Shown one piece after another: positions 17,040-26,403 of a DNA stretch of 64,000 bases; within the stretch, counting starts at the first letter, position 1, and each line of letters begins with the position of its first letter. The DNA is taken from assembly GCF_030813115.1 (NCBI RefSeq), contig NZ_JAUSTY010000004.1, positions 1 to 64,000 on the forward strand, written 5' to 3'. This stretch comes from Bacillus horti (GTDB lineage: Bacteria > Bacillota > Bacilli > Caldalkalibacillales > JCM-10596). The position numbers and the translations under genes are program-made. Under the pieces are notes generated by a model, which was not told where the DNA came from, ran no database searches, and worked only from the letters and a program-made list of their open reading frames with translations.

Positions 17040-17306
17040 ACTAACCTCCTTATTAAGTTTTACTTTATTATAGGAAAAGTGGAGAAAGCCTTAACGTATT
17101 TAGGTAATGAGGGGTAGGTTGTTCATTATTTAATAATTGCTCTTTCATCTCATCCTTTGTATCTAATACGGAATCAGTTGCATAGATTGTATTAAGCCTT
17201 ATCCAAGTAGATAACATGATCTAGGCTGTCAGAGAATATATTGAATAAAACTTCATATTTGAATACGTCATACTCTGGGTAGCCAATTTATGAGAGGAGG
17301 GAGCCC

Positions 17307-19205
17307 ATGGATATTTTAAAGAAGATTTCAGACTATCGGGCTAGAGAAGAAAGCTTGCGTTGGGAAGGAACGTTTAGGGAATATTTAGATATTGTAAAAG
17401 GCAACCCTCATGTTGCTGGTACTGCACATACACGCGTATATAACATGGTTAAGGAAGCGGGAATAGAGACGAAGAAGGATGGGACGACAGAGTATTTATT
17501 TTTTAGCTCAGAAATGTTTGGCTTAGAGCGCTCCATCCAGCGTTTGGTGGAGGAGTATTTTCATTCGGCAGCTAAACGCCTTGACGTAAGAAAGCGTATT
17601 TTGCTTCTTATGGGACCAGTTAGTGGAGGAAAATCAACGATTGTGACCATGCTCAAAAAGGGATTGGAGAGGTTCTCTAGAACTGAGGCAGGGGCGGTTT
17701 ACGGGATAAAAGGTTGCCCAATGCATGAAGAGCCTTTACATCTCGTTCCAGATGATTTGAGAGAGGAATTTGAGCAGGAATTCGGAGTGAAAATAGAAGG
17801 GAAACTATGTCCTTCATGCCGTCTAATGCTTGATCAAGAATATGATGGGCGAGTTGAGGACGTTATTGTAGAACGTATTTTCTTTGATGAGGATCGTCGA
17901 GTAGGGATAGGTACATTTAGTCCTTCTGACCCTAAATCTCAGGATATAGCTGATTTAACAGGAAGCATCGACTTTTCAACGATTGCTGAATATGGTTCAG
18001 AATCTGATCCAAGAGCGTATCGCTTTGATGGAGAGCTTAACAAGGCAAATCGAGGACTGATGGAGTTTCAGGAGATGTTAAAGTGTGATGAGAAGTTTTT
18101 ATGGAACCTCTTGTCCTTAACACAGGAAGGGAATTTTAAAGCTGGACGGTTTGCCTTAATTAGTGCTGATGAGCTCATTGTGGCGCATACTAACGAATCA
18201 GAGTATCGCTCCTTTATTTCTAATAAAAAGAACGAGGCTCTACAATCTAGGATGATTGTTATGCCTGTACCCTATAACTTGTCTGTCTCAGAGGAAGAAA
18301 AGATATATAGTAAGCTCATTAAACAAAGCGATATTGGTCACATGCATATTGCTCCACATGCCCTCCGTGCTGCTGCTATTTTTTCCGTGCTAACTCGTTT
18401 AAAGGAGTCCAAGAAGCAGGGGGTAGATCTGTTAAAGAAGCTGAAGCTCTATGATGGTAAAGAGGTTGAGGGCTTTAAGCATGCTGATGTTGAGGAGCTA
18501 TATAATGAGTACCATGATGAAGGAATGAGTGGAATTGACCCGCGGTATGTGATAAATCGGATTTCCAGTGCACTCATAAATCAGGATAAGGATTATATTA
18601 ACGCACTCGATGTCTTGCGTTCTTTAAAGGACGGCTTAGACTCTCATGCTTCTATTTCTAAGGAAGCACGTGAAAAGTATCTTAATTTCATCTCTACAGC
18701 TCGGAAGGAATATGATGAACTGGCGAAAAAGGAAGTACAAAAAGCATTTGTTTACTCCTATGAGGAGTCAGCAAAAACGTTATTAGACAACTATCTAGAT
18801 AATGTTGAATCCTATTGCAATTGGCAGAAGATTCGGGACCCTATCACTGGGGAAGAGCTAGATCCAGATGAGAAGCTAATGCGATCTATTGAGGAGCAAA
18901 TTGGTGTTTCCGAGAACGCCAAAAAAGCTTTCCGTGAAGAAATTCTCATCCGCATATCTGCTTACGCTAGAAAAGGAAAGAAATTTGATTATAATGCTCA
19001 TGATCGTTTGCGCGAAGCGATTCAAAAAAAGCTGTTTGCTGACCTTAAGGATGTCGTGAAGATTACAACCTCAGTTAAAACACCGGATGAGAACCAGCTA
19101 AAGAAAATTAATGAAGTAATCAGCCGACTTGTTGAGGAGCATGGCTATACGGCTACATCAGCTAATGATCTACTGCGTTATGTAGGAAGCCTATTAAATA
19201 GATAG
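17307..19205 (+). CDS. prkA: PrkA, AAA+ serine kinase/protease-like sporulation protein
   Basis: 632 residues, the usual family length. The Walker A is GPVSGGKST at residues 103-111, and the family landmarks [32 protein letters not shown] and [14 protein letters not shown] follow. The C-terminal ~250 residues form the PrkA C-terminal domain. PrkA was described as a serine kinase; later work has favoured an AAA+, Lon-like ATP-dependent activity. It is needed for efficient sporulation in B. subtilis. Start ATG behind GAGAGGAGGGAG. The upstream 267 bp contain only a weak sigma-E-like candidate (GAATATA near 17234, CATATTTG near 17254). yhbH follows 34 bp downstream, then spoVR, the same trio as yeaG-yeaH-ycgB in enterobacteria. 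Confidence 0.95.
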   Translation: MDILKKISDYRAREESLRWEGTFREYLDIVKGNPHVAGTAHTRVYNMVKEAGIETKKDGTTEYLFFSSEMFGLERSIQRLVEEYFHSAAKRLDVRKRILLLMGPVSGGKSTIVTMLKKGLERFSRTEAGAVYGIKGCPMHEEPLHLVPDDLREEFEQEFGVKIEGKLCPSCRLMLDQEYDGRVEDVIVERIFFDEDRRVGIGTFSPSDPKSQDIADLTGSIDFSTIAEYGSESDPRAYRFDGELNKANRGLMEFQEMLKCDEKFLWNLLSLTQEGNFKAGRFALISADELIVAHTNESEYRSFISNKKNEALQSRMIVMPVPYNLSVSEEEKIYSKLIKQSDIGHMHIAPHALRAAAIFSVLTRLKESKKQGVDLLKKLKLYDGKEVEGFKHADVEELYNEYHDEGMSGIDPRYVINRISSALINQDKDYINALDVLRSLKDGLDSHASISKEAREKYLNFISTARKEYDELAKKEVQKAFVYSYEESAKTLLDNYLDNVESYCNWQKIRDPITGEELDPDEKLMRSIEEQIGVSENAKKAFREEILIRISAYARKGKKFDYNAHDRLREAIQKKLFADLKDVVKITTSVKTPDENQLKKINEVISRLVEEHGYTATSANDLLRYVGSLLNR

Positions 19206-19239
19206 TTCCGTCCATCATATAAAAAAGGGGGGAGCAGTA

Positions 19240-20397
19240 ATGAACCACAAGCAAACGTTCATATTGTCCAAGGAAGATTGGTCCCTCCATCGAAAAGGGC
19301 ATGAGGATCAGGCTAGACATCAGGAAAAAGTGAAGGAAGCCCTTAAAAGCAATCTACCCGACTTAGTGACGGAGGAAAGTGTCATTCTATCCAATGGACG
19401 TGACATTATTAAGATTCCCATTCGCTCCTTAGATGAATATAAATTTAGGTATAACCATCAGAAGCAGCAGCATGCCGGACAGGGAGATGGGGACAGCCAG
19501 GTTGGTGATGTAGTTGCTCGTGATGGGACGCCGAAAAAAGGTGCGGGAAAGGGTCAGGGTGCAGGTGATCAAGCCGGTGAGGATTACTATGAAGCTGAGA
19601 TTGACCTTGAAGAGCTAGAGGAACTACTATTTTCGGAGCTTGAATTGCCGAACCTGAAGCAAAAGGAAAGAGATCAGATTACCGTAACTGATATTCAATT
19701 TAATGATATTCGCAAAAAGGGTCTAATGGGTAACATTGATAAAAAGCGTACCCTACTTGAAGCAATACGTCGAAATGCGTTGAAACAAAAGAAGGATTTG
19801 TTAAGGATTGGGCTAGATGATTTGCGTTTTAAAACGTGGAATGAAACCATTCAACCTCACTCAAACGCTGTAATTATAGCCATGATGGATACGTCTGGCT
19901 CGATGGGCATTTTCGAAAAGTATGTAGCTAGGAGCTTCTTTTTTTGGATGAGCCGCTTTCTACGAACTAAGTATGAGCATGTTGAGATTGTTTTTATCGC
20001 CCACCATACCGAAGCTAAGGAAGTGTCTGAAGAGGACTTTTTTACAAAAGGAGAAAGTGGTGGCACTATTTGTTCATCCGCGTATCGGAAGGCGCTCGAG
20101 GTTATTCATAGTCGCTATTCGCCTGAGCGCTATAATATTTATCCCTTCCATTTCTCTGATGGAGATAATCTAACCTCTGATAATGAACGCTGTTTGAAGC
20201 TTGTAAGAGAGCTTATTGAACTCTCGAACATGTTCTGTTATGGCGAAATTAATCAATACAATAGAAGCTCGACTCTAATGTCCGCCTACCGCCACATAAA
20301 AGATCCGCGATTTCGTTACTCCATTATCAAAGAAAAAAACGAAGTGTATCACGCCTTAAAAACATTTTTTCATAAGGAAAACGTTACTGCTGTATAG
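19240..20397 (+). CDS. yhbH: YhbH, DUF444/von Willebrand A-like sporulation protein
   Basis: 385 residues. The N-terminus carries the family start ([26 protein letters not shown]), and a Gly/Asp-rich linker lies at ~85-110. The VWA-like domain begins at ~205, with a MIDAS motif MDTSGSMG near residue 217. [16 protein letters not shown] and [14 protein letters not shown] supply further metal-site residues. Strong GGGGGGAG ribosome site. It acts with PrkA and SpoVR in a conserved stress/sporulation module; its biochemical role is not settled. It is followed by a terminator. Confidence 0.95.
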   Translation: MNHKQTFILSKEDWSLHRKGHEDQARHQEKVKEALKSNLPDLVTEESVILSNGRDIIKIPIRSLDEYKFRYNHQKQQHAGQGDGDSQVGDVVARDGTPKKGAGKGQGAGDQAGEDYYEAEIDLEELEELLFSELELPNLKQKERDQITVTDIQFNDIRKKGLMGNIDKKRTLLEAIRRNALKQKKDLLRIGLDDLRFKTWNETIQPHSNAVIIAMMDTSGSMGIFEKYVARSFFFWMSRFLRTKYEHVEIVFIAHHTEAKEVSEEDFFTKGESGGTICSSAYRKALEVIHSRYSPERYNIYPFHFSDGDNLTSDNERCLKLVRELIELSNMFCYGEINQYNRSSTLMSAYRHIKDPRFRYSIIKEKNEVYHALKTFFHKENVTAV

Positions 20398-20404
20398 CAT
20401 ATAT

Positions 20405-20442
20405 AAGATCGTGGTACTTCAGCTGCCGCGATCTTTATTTTA
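20405..20442 (+). terminator. Intrinsic terminator between yhbH and spoVR
   Basis: AAGATCGTGG (20405-20414) pairs with CCGCGATCTT (20426-20435) with one G-T wobble, followed by TATTTTA. It suggests that spoVR is transcribed at least partly from its own promoter. Confidence 0.8.
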
Positions 20443-20511
20443 CAAATGTTTATTGAAAAATTTTACAGCAAAAATGTTGACTAACATCTTTTCAAAAAGG
20501 AGGAGAGTGAA

Positions 20512-21954
20512 GTGACTCCCCAAGAACATAAGGACTTAGAAAGAGCCATTCATGACATTACTGAGATTGCGGAGGGCTTTGGGCTTGATTTTTATCCCAT
20601 GCGGTATGAGATTTGTCCTTCAGATATTATTTATACGTTTGGAGCGTATGGAATGCCTACTCGTTTTTCTCATTGGAGCTTCGGTAAAGCGTTCCACCGG
20701 ATGAAGCTACAATATGATCTAGGCTTAAGTAAAATCTATGAACTAGTGATAAATTCGGATCCGTGCTACGCGTTTCTCCTAGAGGGGAACAGCTTAATAC
20801 AGAATAAGCTTATTGTAGCTCATGTACTGGCCCACTGCGATTTTTTTAAAAACAATATCCGTTTCACGAATACGTCACGCCATATGGTCGAAAGCATGTC
20901 TGCTAGTGCAGATCGGATACGTAGGTATGAGCTAGAGTACGGCAAGGACGAGGTAGAAAAAGTGATCGATGCTGTGCTGGCCCTTCAAGAGCATATTGAT
21001 CCCTCAATCCTACGACCAGGACTAGAGTGGAAGAAGAGGCTTGAAGATAGACGACCAGGTAAGAAAGAGCATGGGCTTGAAATAAAGCAAAGCTATGATG
21101 ATTTATGGTCACTGGATGAAGAGTGGAAGCTAAAAAAGGAACAAGAGCTTGTTCAGCAGCAAAGGAAGAAGCGTTTTCCAGAGAAGCCAGAGAAGGATCT
21201 TTTACTTTTTGTAGAGGAATACAGCAGTCGTCTAGAAGAATGGCAGAGAGATATAATAACAATCCTAAGAGATGAGATGCTCTATTTCTGGCCTCAGCTA
21301 GAGACTAAAATTATGAATGAGGGGTGGGCTTCTTACTGGCATCTTCAAATTGTTAGAGAGCTTGATCTAACGGAAGAGGAAGTCATTGAGTTTGCTAAGC
21401 TAAACGCCTCTGTGCTTGCTCCTTCAAGCACTAGTATTAATCCGTATCATCTGGGCTATAACATGTTTGTAGATATTGAAAAGCGCTTTAATGAACCTAC
21501 ATTAAAAGAGCAGGAGCGATACGGTAGAAAACCAAATAGTGGGCGTCAGCAGATCTTTGAAATTCGTCAGGTAGAAAATGATAGCTCATTCATCCGTAAT
21601 TACCTCACAAAACAATTAGTCGAGGACCTGGATCTATATTTGTTTCAGAAAAAAGGTAATGATTATGCGATTGTGGACAAGGATTGGAAGAATGTTCGCG
21701 ATCAGCTTGTGAATATGAGGGTAAATGGAGGATTCCCTTATCTGATGGTGGAGGATGGAGACTATCAGCAAAGAGGAGAATTGCTTGTTAAACACTACTA
21801 TGAAGGGATGGAGCTAGACCCTAAATATATTGAAAAAACACTACCATATCTTCATTATTTGTGGGGTAGAACAGTTCATTTACTAACAATTGTAGATGGC
21901 AAAGAGGTATTATATTCGCATGATGACAAGAAAATAAATAGACGTTTTGTATAG
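20512..21954 (+). CDS. spoVR: SpoVR family stage V sporulation protein
   Basis: 480 residues, close to the family length. GTG start six bases after AAGGAGGAG. Family landmarks are present: [29 protein letters not shown]-type N-terminus, [50 protein letters not shown] and a C-terminus with [11 protein letters not shown]. SpoVR is required for normal spore cortex formation in B. subtilis. The His/Glu-rich core ([17 protein letters not shown]) looks like a possible metal site, but the activity is unknown. Third member of the prkA-yhbH-spoVR module. Confidence 0.95.
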   Translation: MTPQEHKDLERAIHDITEIAEGFGLDFYPMRYEICPSDIIYTFGAYGMPTRFSHWSFGKAFHRMKLQYDLGLSKIYELVINSDPCYAFLLEGNSLIQNKLIVAHVLAHCDFFKNNIRFTNTSRHMVESMSASADRIRRYELEYGKDEVEKVIDAVLALQEHIDPSILRPGLEWKKRLEDRRPGKKEHGLEIKQSYDDLWSLDEEWKLKKEQELVQQQRKKRFPEKPEKDLLLFVEEYSSRLEEWQRDIITILRDEMLYFWPQLETKIMNEGWASYWHLQIVRELDLTEEEVIEFAKLNASVLAPSSTSINPYHLGYNMFVDIEKRFNEPTLKEQERYGRKPNSGRQQIFEIRQVENDSSFIRNYLTKQLVEDLDLYLFQKKGNDYAIVDKDWKNVRDQLVNMRVNGGFPYLMVEDGDYQQRGELLVKHYYEGMELDPKYIEKTLPYLHYLWGRTVHLLTIVDGKEVLYSHDDKKINRRFV

Positions 21955-22089
21955 ACAAAAGTAGGAGATGGTGAGATTCTACCTGAGGGCTAGCTGGAGA
22001 TGCTACATTATCATAAAATATGTATAAAAGTACAATTGTTTAGGAAATATATGTTATGAAGTGAAACATTTCCTGAAGAGGTGATCAAC

Positions 22090-22272
22090 ATGGCTAATCG
22101 GTCAAATCAATTGGTGGCTCCACAGGCTCGGGATTCATTGGATCAGATGAAGTATGATATTGCACACGAGTTTGGCGTTCAATTAGGTCCAAATTCTACC
22201 TCGCGAGCGAATGGATCAGTTGGTGGAGAGATTACAAAACGTTTAGTGCAAATGGCAATGCAGCATATCTAA
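22090..22272 (+). CDS. Alpha/beta-type small acid-soluble spore protein (SASP)
   Basis: 60 residues from ATG 22090 behind AGAGGTGA; the longer GTG 22081 reading adds only MIN and overlaps the ribosome site. Both SASP signatures are present: [10 protein letters not shown], which contains the site cut by the germination protease GPR, and [14 protein letters not shown]. Such proteins coat and protect spore DNA and are degraded during germination. Expression is expected from a forespore sigma-G promoter, which I could not place confidently. The 205 bp downstream hold no gene and only a poor hairpin. Confidence 0.97.
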   Translation: MANRSNQLVAPQARDSLDQMKYDIAHEFGVQLGPNSTSRANGSVGGEITKRLVQMAMQHI

Positions 22273-22477
22273 TCCCTAATTTAATCGAAAGAATCAAAGA
22301 AGAAGTTTTGTTCTGTAATAGGCTTGTTTAGATCAGGGCCAACTCTTACTCAGCTCATGGTATAGAGGGGGCTTTTTCTTTTATATCTCCGCAAATATCT
22401 CCCTTCCACCTTTCAACAAAGAGGCATAGATTATAAATAGAAGGGAATGTTACTCAGGCGTTAAGGAGGATTTTTAT

Positions 22478-22888
22478 ATGGTTAATAAAGCAAGAGGGAA
22501 AAAAATAGGCTTTCTCATGTCATTCCCATTTCAATCAACAATGAATCCGTTTCAGCATCCTTTTTTCGCTACTCCCCCGCAAGGAGGAGCAACCGTTCAA
22601 CAGCAGCAATCCACTCCACCTTCTATTCAACAAAATCAACCAACTCAACAGAATCAAGCAACACAAAACTCATCAAATCCTAGACCCCAAGGCTTTTCTT
22701 TTCAAGGTCTAGATTCAATGTTCCAAAATACAAAGAAGTTCATGGGATATGTTGATCAAGCTAAGCCTTTATTTAAAAATCTAGCTCCTATGCTCCAAAT
22801 GTTTACTGGAACTCAGGCGAACGCAGCCATTTCCAGGGCACAGAAAAGTGTAGGCGAAAGGGCTATTTATAAGCAAAAAAAGGGATGA
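22478..22888 (+). CDS. Gln/Pro-rich YqfQ/VrrA- or YppG-like protein
   Basis: 136 residues; ATG behind AAGGAGGA. The N-terminal part is aromatic and proline rich (FPFQSTMNPFQHPFF), the middle (~40-80) is Gln/Asn/Pro/Ser low-complexity, and the C-terminus is an amphipathic segment (FQNTKKFMGYVDQAKPLFKN, LAPMLQMFTG) ending in a basic tail. This organisation matches the YqfQ/VrrA or YppG families of Bacillales small spore-associated proteins, which have no known activity. It lies in a spore-protein neighbourhood. The family call is by composition and the C-terminal pattern, so it is tentative. Confidence 0.6.
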   Translation: MVNKARGKKIGFLMSFPFQSTMNPFQHPFFATPPQGGATVQQQQSTPPSIQQNQPTQQNQATQNSSNPRPQGFSFQGLDSMFQNTKKFMGYVDQAKPLFKNLAPMLQMFTGTQANAAISRAQKSVGERAIYKQKKG

Positions 22889-23010
22889 TCTTGAGGTTTC
22901 AGAGATGGTGTGAAGAGAAGAAGTTGAGAAAGAGCTTATTGAAGGAAACTGATAATGAAGCCACCAAACCATCATCATTATTTAAGAGGGTAGAGCGGCT
23001 TCTTCTTTTA

Positions 23011-23385
23011 TTATACTTTTTTTCTGGGACCTGACACATGCACTTCTGGTCCATGTACTTCAACATGTGGGGCGGGAATATGGAAGCCACCACCATGAAC
23101 TGGAGCCGGATAGTGTGTGACACTACCATGACTGAATGGAAGATGAACGCTCCCCTGTGGAATACTGACATGACTAACTGGATAATGAACGCTTCCCTGT
23201 GGAACAATAGGAAAACCTTGCTGAGTAGGCTGAGCGATGTGAGTAATATTAGGCAAAGTACCATATGCGGCTGAGGGATACGGGTACTGAGGATAAATAG
23301 GATAGGGATAAGGATAAAAAGAATAAAAAGGGTATGGTTGCTGAGAGAAGCTAGGGTAATTAGGGAAAACGGGGTAAGGATACAT
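23011..23385 (-). CDS. Tyr/Pro/His-rich low-complexity protein, possible spore-surface protein
   Basis: 124 residues; ATG preceded by AAAGGAGCG on the minus strand, which favours this strand over the antisense frame. Residues 1-40 alternate Pro with Tyr/Phe (PYPFYSFYPYPYPIYPQYPY). Residues ~62-100 contain a tandem PQGSVH(Y/L)P(V/F)SH repeat, and the end is His/Pro-rich. Tyr-rich proteins of this type are common in spore coats, where they are cross-linked, but no family is assigned. It faces the VrrA-like gene convergently. Confidence 0.55.
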   Translation of the reverse strand: MYPYPVFPNYPSFSQQPYPFYSFYPYPYPIYPQYPYPSAAYGTLPNITHIAQPTQQGFPIVPQGSVHYPVSHVSIPQGSVHLPFSHGSVTHYPAPVHGGGFHIPAPHVEVHGPEVHVSGPRKKV

Positions 23386-23530
23386 AGAAAACGCTCCTTT
23401 ATATATATTCTTTTATTCTTAATGTATTCTGGGTCTTTCTAGTTGACCGCCTATTTTAGATTTAGAGTTAAATTAATGAATTAAATTTGAACAAAGTAAG
23501 CAATAAAAAATGTTAGTTAGGAGAGTAATC

Positions 23531-24424
23531 ATGTATGATGTTATTGTTATTGGAGGTGGAATAGCAGGCTTACAGGCTGCTATTCAATTAGGAAGATATA
23601 TGTATCAAGTCTTGGTTATTGATTCTGGAATTGGTCGTTCTACGATTAGTCAATCCTATCACAATATTCTAGGCTACCCTGATGGGGTGAGTGGAAATCA
23701 ACTGAGGTTAGTAGGTCAACAGCATGCTGTCAAGCTAGGTGTGAAATTTATAAAAGGGTATGTTCACGAAGTAAAAAGAAGGGGAGAGGCTTTTGAATGT
23801 TACGTAGGTGAGCAGAAGCCTCTTTTAGCAAAAAGGATTCTTCTAGCTACAGGTGTCATGGATCGTATTCCCGCTTTTCCCGAGCTTTATCCCTGCTTAG
23901 GTCTTTCTGTGTTTGTTTGTCCTGACTGTGATGGCTATGAGGTGAAAAATAAAAAAACAATTGTACTTGGTGCGGGAAATACAGGCGCTAAAATGGCCTT
24001 AACTTTAACACACTGGACAAATCAACTTGTCTTTGTTAATCATGAGAAAAAAGGGATAGATGATGAAATAAAGAAAACGGTAAAAGAGAAAAATATAGAG
24101 ATCGTCGAAGAACAGATTGTAAAAGTGTTAACCCAAAACCATTCAGAGTTTACAGGTGTCGAGCTAGTAAATGGACAGGTAATATATGGACAAGCAGGGT
24201 TTATTGCGTTTGGAGGAAATGAGGTGAAGTCTCAATTAGCTGAAAAGCTAGGAGTTAAATTGTTAGAGAATAGCCATATTGCTGTCGATCCTAGAACCAA
24301 ACAGACTAGTGTAGAACATGTTTGGGCAGCGGGAGATATTGTCGCTCATTCAGAGCAAGTAACGATTGCCATGGGAGAAGGATCACAGGCAGCGATTTGG
24401 ATTCATAAAAGCTTAAAAAAGTAA
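23531..24424 (+). CDS. TrxB-like FAD/NAD(P)-dependent oxidoreductase with CPDC centre
   Basis: 297 residues from ATG 23531, chosen because AGGAGAG lies six bases upstream; ATG 23510 has no site. The FAD-binding motif is GGGIAGLQAA at residues 8-17, the NAD(P)-binding motif is GAGNTG (~146-151), and the FAD motif II VEHVWAAGDI is near the C-terminus. The redox centre is C130-P-D-C133, in place of the CATC/CAVC of typical thioredoxin reductases. The overall size fits the low-molecular-weight TrxB/YpdA-like class, so a disulfide or bacillithiol-related reductase is possible. Monocistronic by spacing. Confidence 0.85.
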   Translation: MYDVIVIGGGIAGLQAAIQLGRYMYQVLVIDSGIGRSTISQSYHNILGYPDGVSGNQLRLVGQQHAVKLGVKFIKGYVHEVKRRGEAFECYVGEQKPLLAKRILLATGVMDRIPAFPELYPCLGLSVFVCPDCDGYEVKNKKTIVLGAGNTGAKMALTLTHWTNQLVFVNHEKKGIDDEIKKTVKEKNIEIVEEQIVKVLTQNHSEFTGVELVNGQVIYGQAGFIAFGGNEVKSQLAEKLGVKLLENSHIAVDPRTKQTSVEHVWAAGDIVAHSEQVTIAMGEGSQAAIWIHKSLKK

Positions 24425-24438
24425 AAGCCTAATAAAAG

Positions 24439-24466
24439 TAAAAAACGCTAGGAAACATCCTAACGT
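24439..24466. terminator. Hairpin serving the ykuU-ykuV operon and the flavoprotein gene
   Basis: ACG-C-TAGGA / TCCTA-A-CGT forms a short stem with loop AACA (24445-24466). On the minus strand it is followed by five T residues (complement of 24441-24445), suiting termination after ykuV. The plus-strand tail is weaker. Confidence 0.55.
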
Positions 24467-24510
24467 CTTAATCATTTCTTATTCGACTTTTAGCATATGA
24501 AGATAAAGAA

Positions 24511-24966
24511 CTACTCCTGCTTTTCACTTTCCTCAAGCACACGAGTTACACGTTTTGTTAGCATCTTCATCCCACCGTCACCAGCCTGAAAGTGACGTAA
24601 AACACCTGTTTTATCGAATACGTAGTAAGCAGGAACATACTGATTTTCAAATGCATCCGTAAGCTTATGCTCGCTATCTACATAGGTTGGCTGAGAAATA
24701 TCAAACTCAGCAGCTACCTCTTTGATTTGCTCTAAGTCAAGGTCCTTCTCAGAACGCGGCATGTGTACAGCAATCACATTTAGCTTACCTTTATACTCGT
24801 CTCTAAACTCATTAATCTGTGGCATAGCTTCTTTACATAGACCACAGCTAACAGACCAAAAATGAATTAAGGTTGGCCTGTCTCCAACAAGCTCATCCTT
24901 TGTCACTTCTCCATTTAACCACGCTGTTGCTCCTTCAAGCTCAGGCATTGGTGTACGTAATCTCAT
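24511..24966 (-). CDS. ykuV: YkuV, thioredoxin-like thiol-disulfide oxidoreductase
   Basis: 151 residues from ATG 24966 (GGAGGCG upstream). A TTG at 24981 would add five residues but overlaps the ribosome site. It closely follows B. subtilis YkuV in sequence: MPELEGATAWLNGEVT, LIHFWSVSCGLCKEAMPQ, INEFRDEYKGKLNVIAVHMP, YVPAYYVFDKTG. The active site is C41-G-L-C44 in a thioredoxin fold with cis-Pro in VPAYY. There is no signal peptide, so it acts in the cytoplasm, probably recycling peroxiredoxin or other thiols. ykuU lies 174 bp upstream on the same strand. Confidence 0.93.
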   Translation of the reverse strand: MRLRTPMPELEGATAWLNGEVTKDELVGDRPTLIHFWSVSCGLCKEAMPQINEFRDEYKGKLNVIAVHMPRSEKDLDLEQIKEVAAEFDISQPTYVDSEHKLTDAFENQYVPAYYVFDKTGVLRHFQAGDGGMKMLTKRVTRVLEESEKQE

Positions 24967-25140
24967 TACGATCGCCTCCAATCTATCTGAATAGACAGTT
25001 CACATGTCAGAATACATTTCAGCTGGGTGAACTATCATCTAATCAGTTCTAGCAAAATGAATCCTAATCCTACTATTTATAAAGGTACCCACTTAACAGC
25101 TAAGTTAAGCGGATACCTACATTTAAGAAGCGTGTTTAGC

Positions 25141-25692
25141 TTATACAGATAGTGTAGCTTGTCCTGGCTTCCAGTTAGCCGGGCAAAGTCCGCCTGTTTG
25201 TAAAGCTTGAAGTACACGAAGAACCTCATCTACTTCACGACCAATGTTATTGTGATGTACGACAGAGTACATTAACTCACCCTCTGGGCTGATGATGAAT
25301 AATCCACGTAAAGCAATCCCTTTGTCTTCAATAAGAACACCGTACTCACGTGATACTGTATGGTTTGTATCAGCAGCAAGTGGATATTTTAAATCACCTA
25401 AGCCGTTTGTGTCTCTTGGAGTGTTGATCCAAGCTTTGTGAGTGTGAATGGTATCAGTAGAAACACCAATAACCTCAGCATCTAAATCTTCGAACTCATC
25501 ATAGCGATCACTGATCGCGATAATTTCAGTCGGGCAAACAAATGTGAAGTCCATTGGATAGAAGTATAGAACTGTCCACTTGTCATTTTTGATGTTTTCC
25601 TCAAGGCTAACTTTTCCAAACTCCTTATTTGGTAATACAGCTTCCATTTCAAAGCTAGGTGCAGGTTTCCCTACTAAACGATTTACTGCCAT
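25141..25692 (-). CDS. ykuU: YkuU, typical 2-Cys peroxiredoxin
   Basis: 183 residues from ATG 25692, with GGGAGG upstream and the family N-terminus LVGKPAPSF. The frame is open for 57 more codons upstream, but these encode an unrelated hydrophobic run. Peroxidatic Cys53 lies in DFTFVCPTE and the resolving Cys170 in GGLCPANW, so it is a typical 2-Cys AhpC/Prx1-type enzyme. Conserved Arg/Thr residues of the active site accompany them. It reduces H2O2 and organic peroxides with an electron donor; the neighbouring ykuV is the likely partner, as in B. subtilis. Confidence 0.95.
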   Translation of the reverse strand: MAVNRLVGKPAPSFEMEAVLPNKEFGKVSLEENIKNDKWTVLYFYPMDFTFVCPTEIIAISDRYDEFEDLDAEVIGVSTDTIHTHKAWINTPRDTNGLGDLKYPLAADTNHTVSREYGVLIEDKGIALRGLFIISPEGELMYSVVHHNNIGREVDEVLRVLQALQTGGLCPANWKPGQATLSV

Positions 25693-26025
25693 AATATGAT
25701 TCCTCCCATAATTATAGTTTCTATTGAACTGTGTAACAAATACACAGCCTTTAATCATTATTTTATCCATAAAGTGAAGCAACAAACAATACATTTGCTC
25801 AAAAAATGAACAAAAAGATGACTTTTGTCGAAAAGACAGCAAAAACGAAAGAAAATCTGCCATTGATTGTAAAAAAATATGTTAATTTTTATGACAAAGT
25901 GAAGGATTCCTACTTTATCATCACATATACTGTTCTTAATACTAACGATCCTATTCCATAAAACTAATCATACTTTAAACTGGGGCTTCATATAACTATT
26001 TGATAGGAGAAAAGAGGAGGTGGAA

Positions 26026-26268
26026 ATGTTGGAGGTTTCCTTTATGATTGATCCAGGGAGAAGACTAAATTACGAGCAAATGCGGGAATTGGTGAACGGA
26101 GCAAACTGCTATCAATGTTCTATTCTAGCGGAGGGGGATTCTAAAGAAATTAATATGAAAAGCTTAATGAGTCTCCCATTACTATTTCGATTTAAAGGAG
26201 GGATTAAGATAAAAGCGGTAGGGAATGACGCAGAAGAAGCTATTAATCATCTGAAGAAAATCATATAA
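26026..26268 (+). CDS. HPr/Crh-like protein lacking His15
   Basis: 80 residues from ATG 26026 (AGAGGAGG five bases upstream; GTG 26020 overlaps it). It aligns without gaps to HPr over most of its length: the segment INMKSLMSL puts Ser46 exactly at position 46, and IKIKAVGNDAEEAINHL matches the last strand and helix. The HPr active-site loop G-I-H15-A-R17-P is replaced by R-L-N15-Y-E17-Q. It therefore cannot take phosphate from Enzyme I at residue 15, but it might be phosphorylated by HPr kinase at Ser46. This is the logic of Crh, although the sequence is much more divergent. Monocistronic, with a strong terminator. Confidence 0.75.
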   Translation: MLEVSFMIDPGRRLNYEQMRELVNGANCYQCSILAEGDSKEINMKSLMSLPLLFRFKGGIKIKAVGNDAEEAINHLKKII

Positions 26269-26270
26269 AA

Positions 26271-26302
26271 AAGAGCATCGGATTACGCGATGCTCTTTTT
26301 TT
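26271..26302 (+). terminator. Strong intrinsic terminator after the HPr-like gene
   Basis: AAGAGCATCG (26271-26280) pairs perfectly with CGATGCTCTT (26288-26297), followed by a long T run. A-rich bases before it also suit minus-strand termination of the M20 peptidase operon. Confidence 0.9.
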
Positions 26303-26403
26303 TGTACGTTGTTCTTGGGACACTATATATATAAAATCTTCTCGTGACTTCAGATCAAACACTTAGTAAAGCGCGAATCTAGACTATTCTTAGCTACATT
26401 AGC

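Noticed and set aside
17233-17280. Sigma-E promoter for prkA
   Set aside because: GAATATA and CATATTTG have about the right spacing but fit the consensus poorly; other pairings have wrong spacing. Mentioned only as a weak candidate.
16300-17306. Prophage attachment site or tRNA-borne att core at the right boundary
   Set aside because: No tRNA or recognisable direct repeat is present, and the left boundary lies outside the window, so an att pair cannot be shown.
22273-22400. Terminator after the SASP gene
   Set aside because: The inverted repeat around GGGCC...GGGGGC before a T run has several mismatches, so I do not list it as a feature.
23038-23274. Plus-strand frame opposite the Tyr/Pro/His-rich gene
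   Set aside because: The minus-strand frame has AAAGGAGCG at the right distance and coherent low-complexity composition; the plus frame is Trp/Met-rich with no ribosome site.
25693-25863. N-terminal extension of the peroxiredoxin (57 codons)
   Set aside because: The extension is hydrophobic and unrelated to the family, while ATG 25692 has GGGAGG and the family N-terminus.
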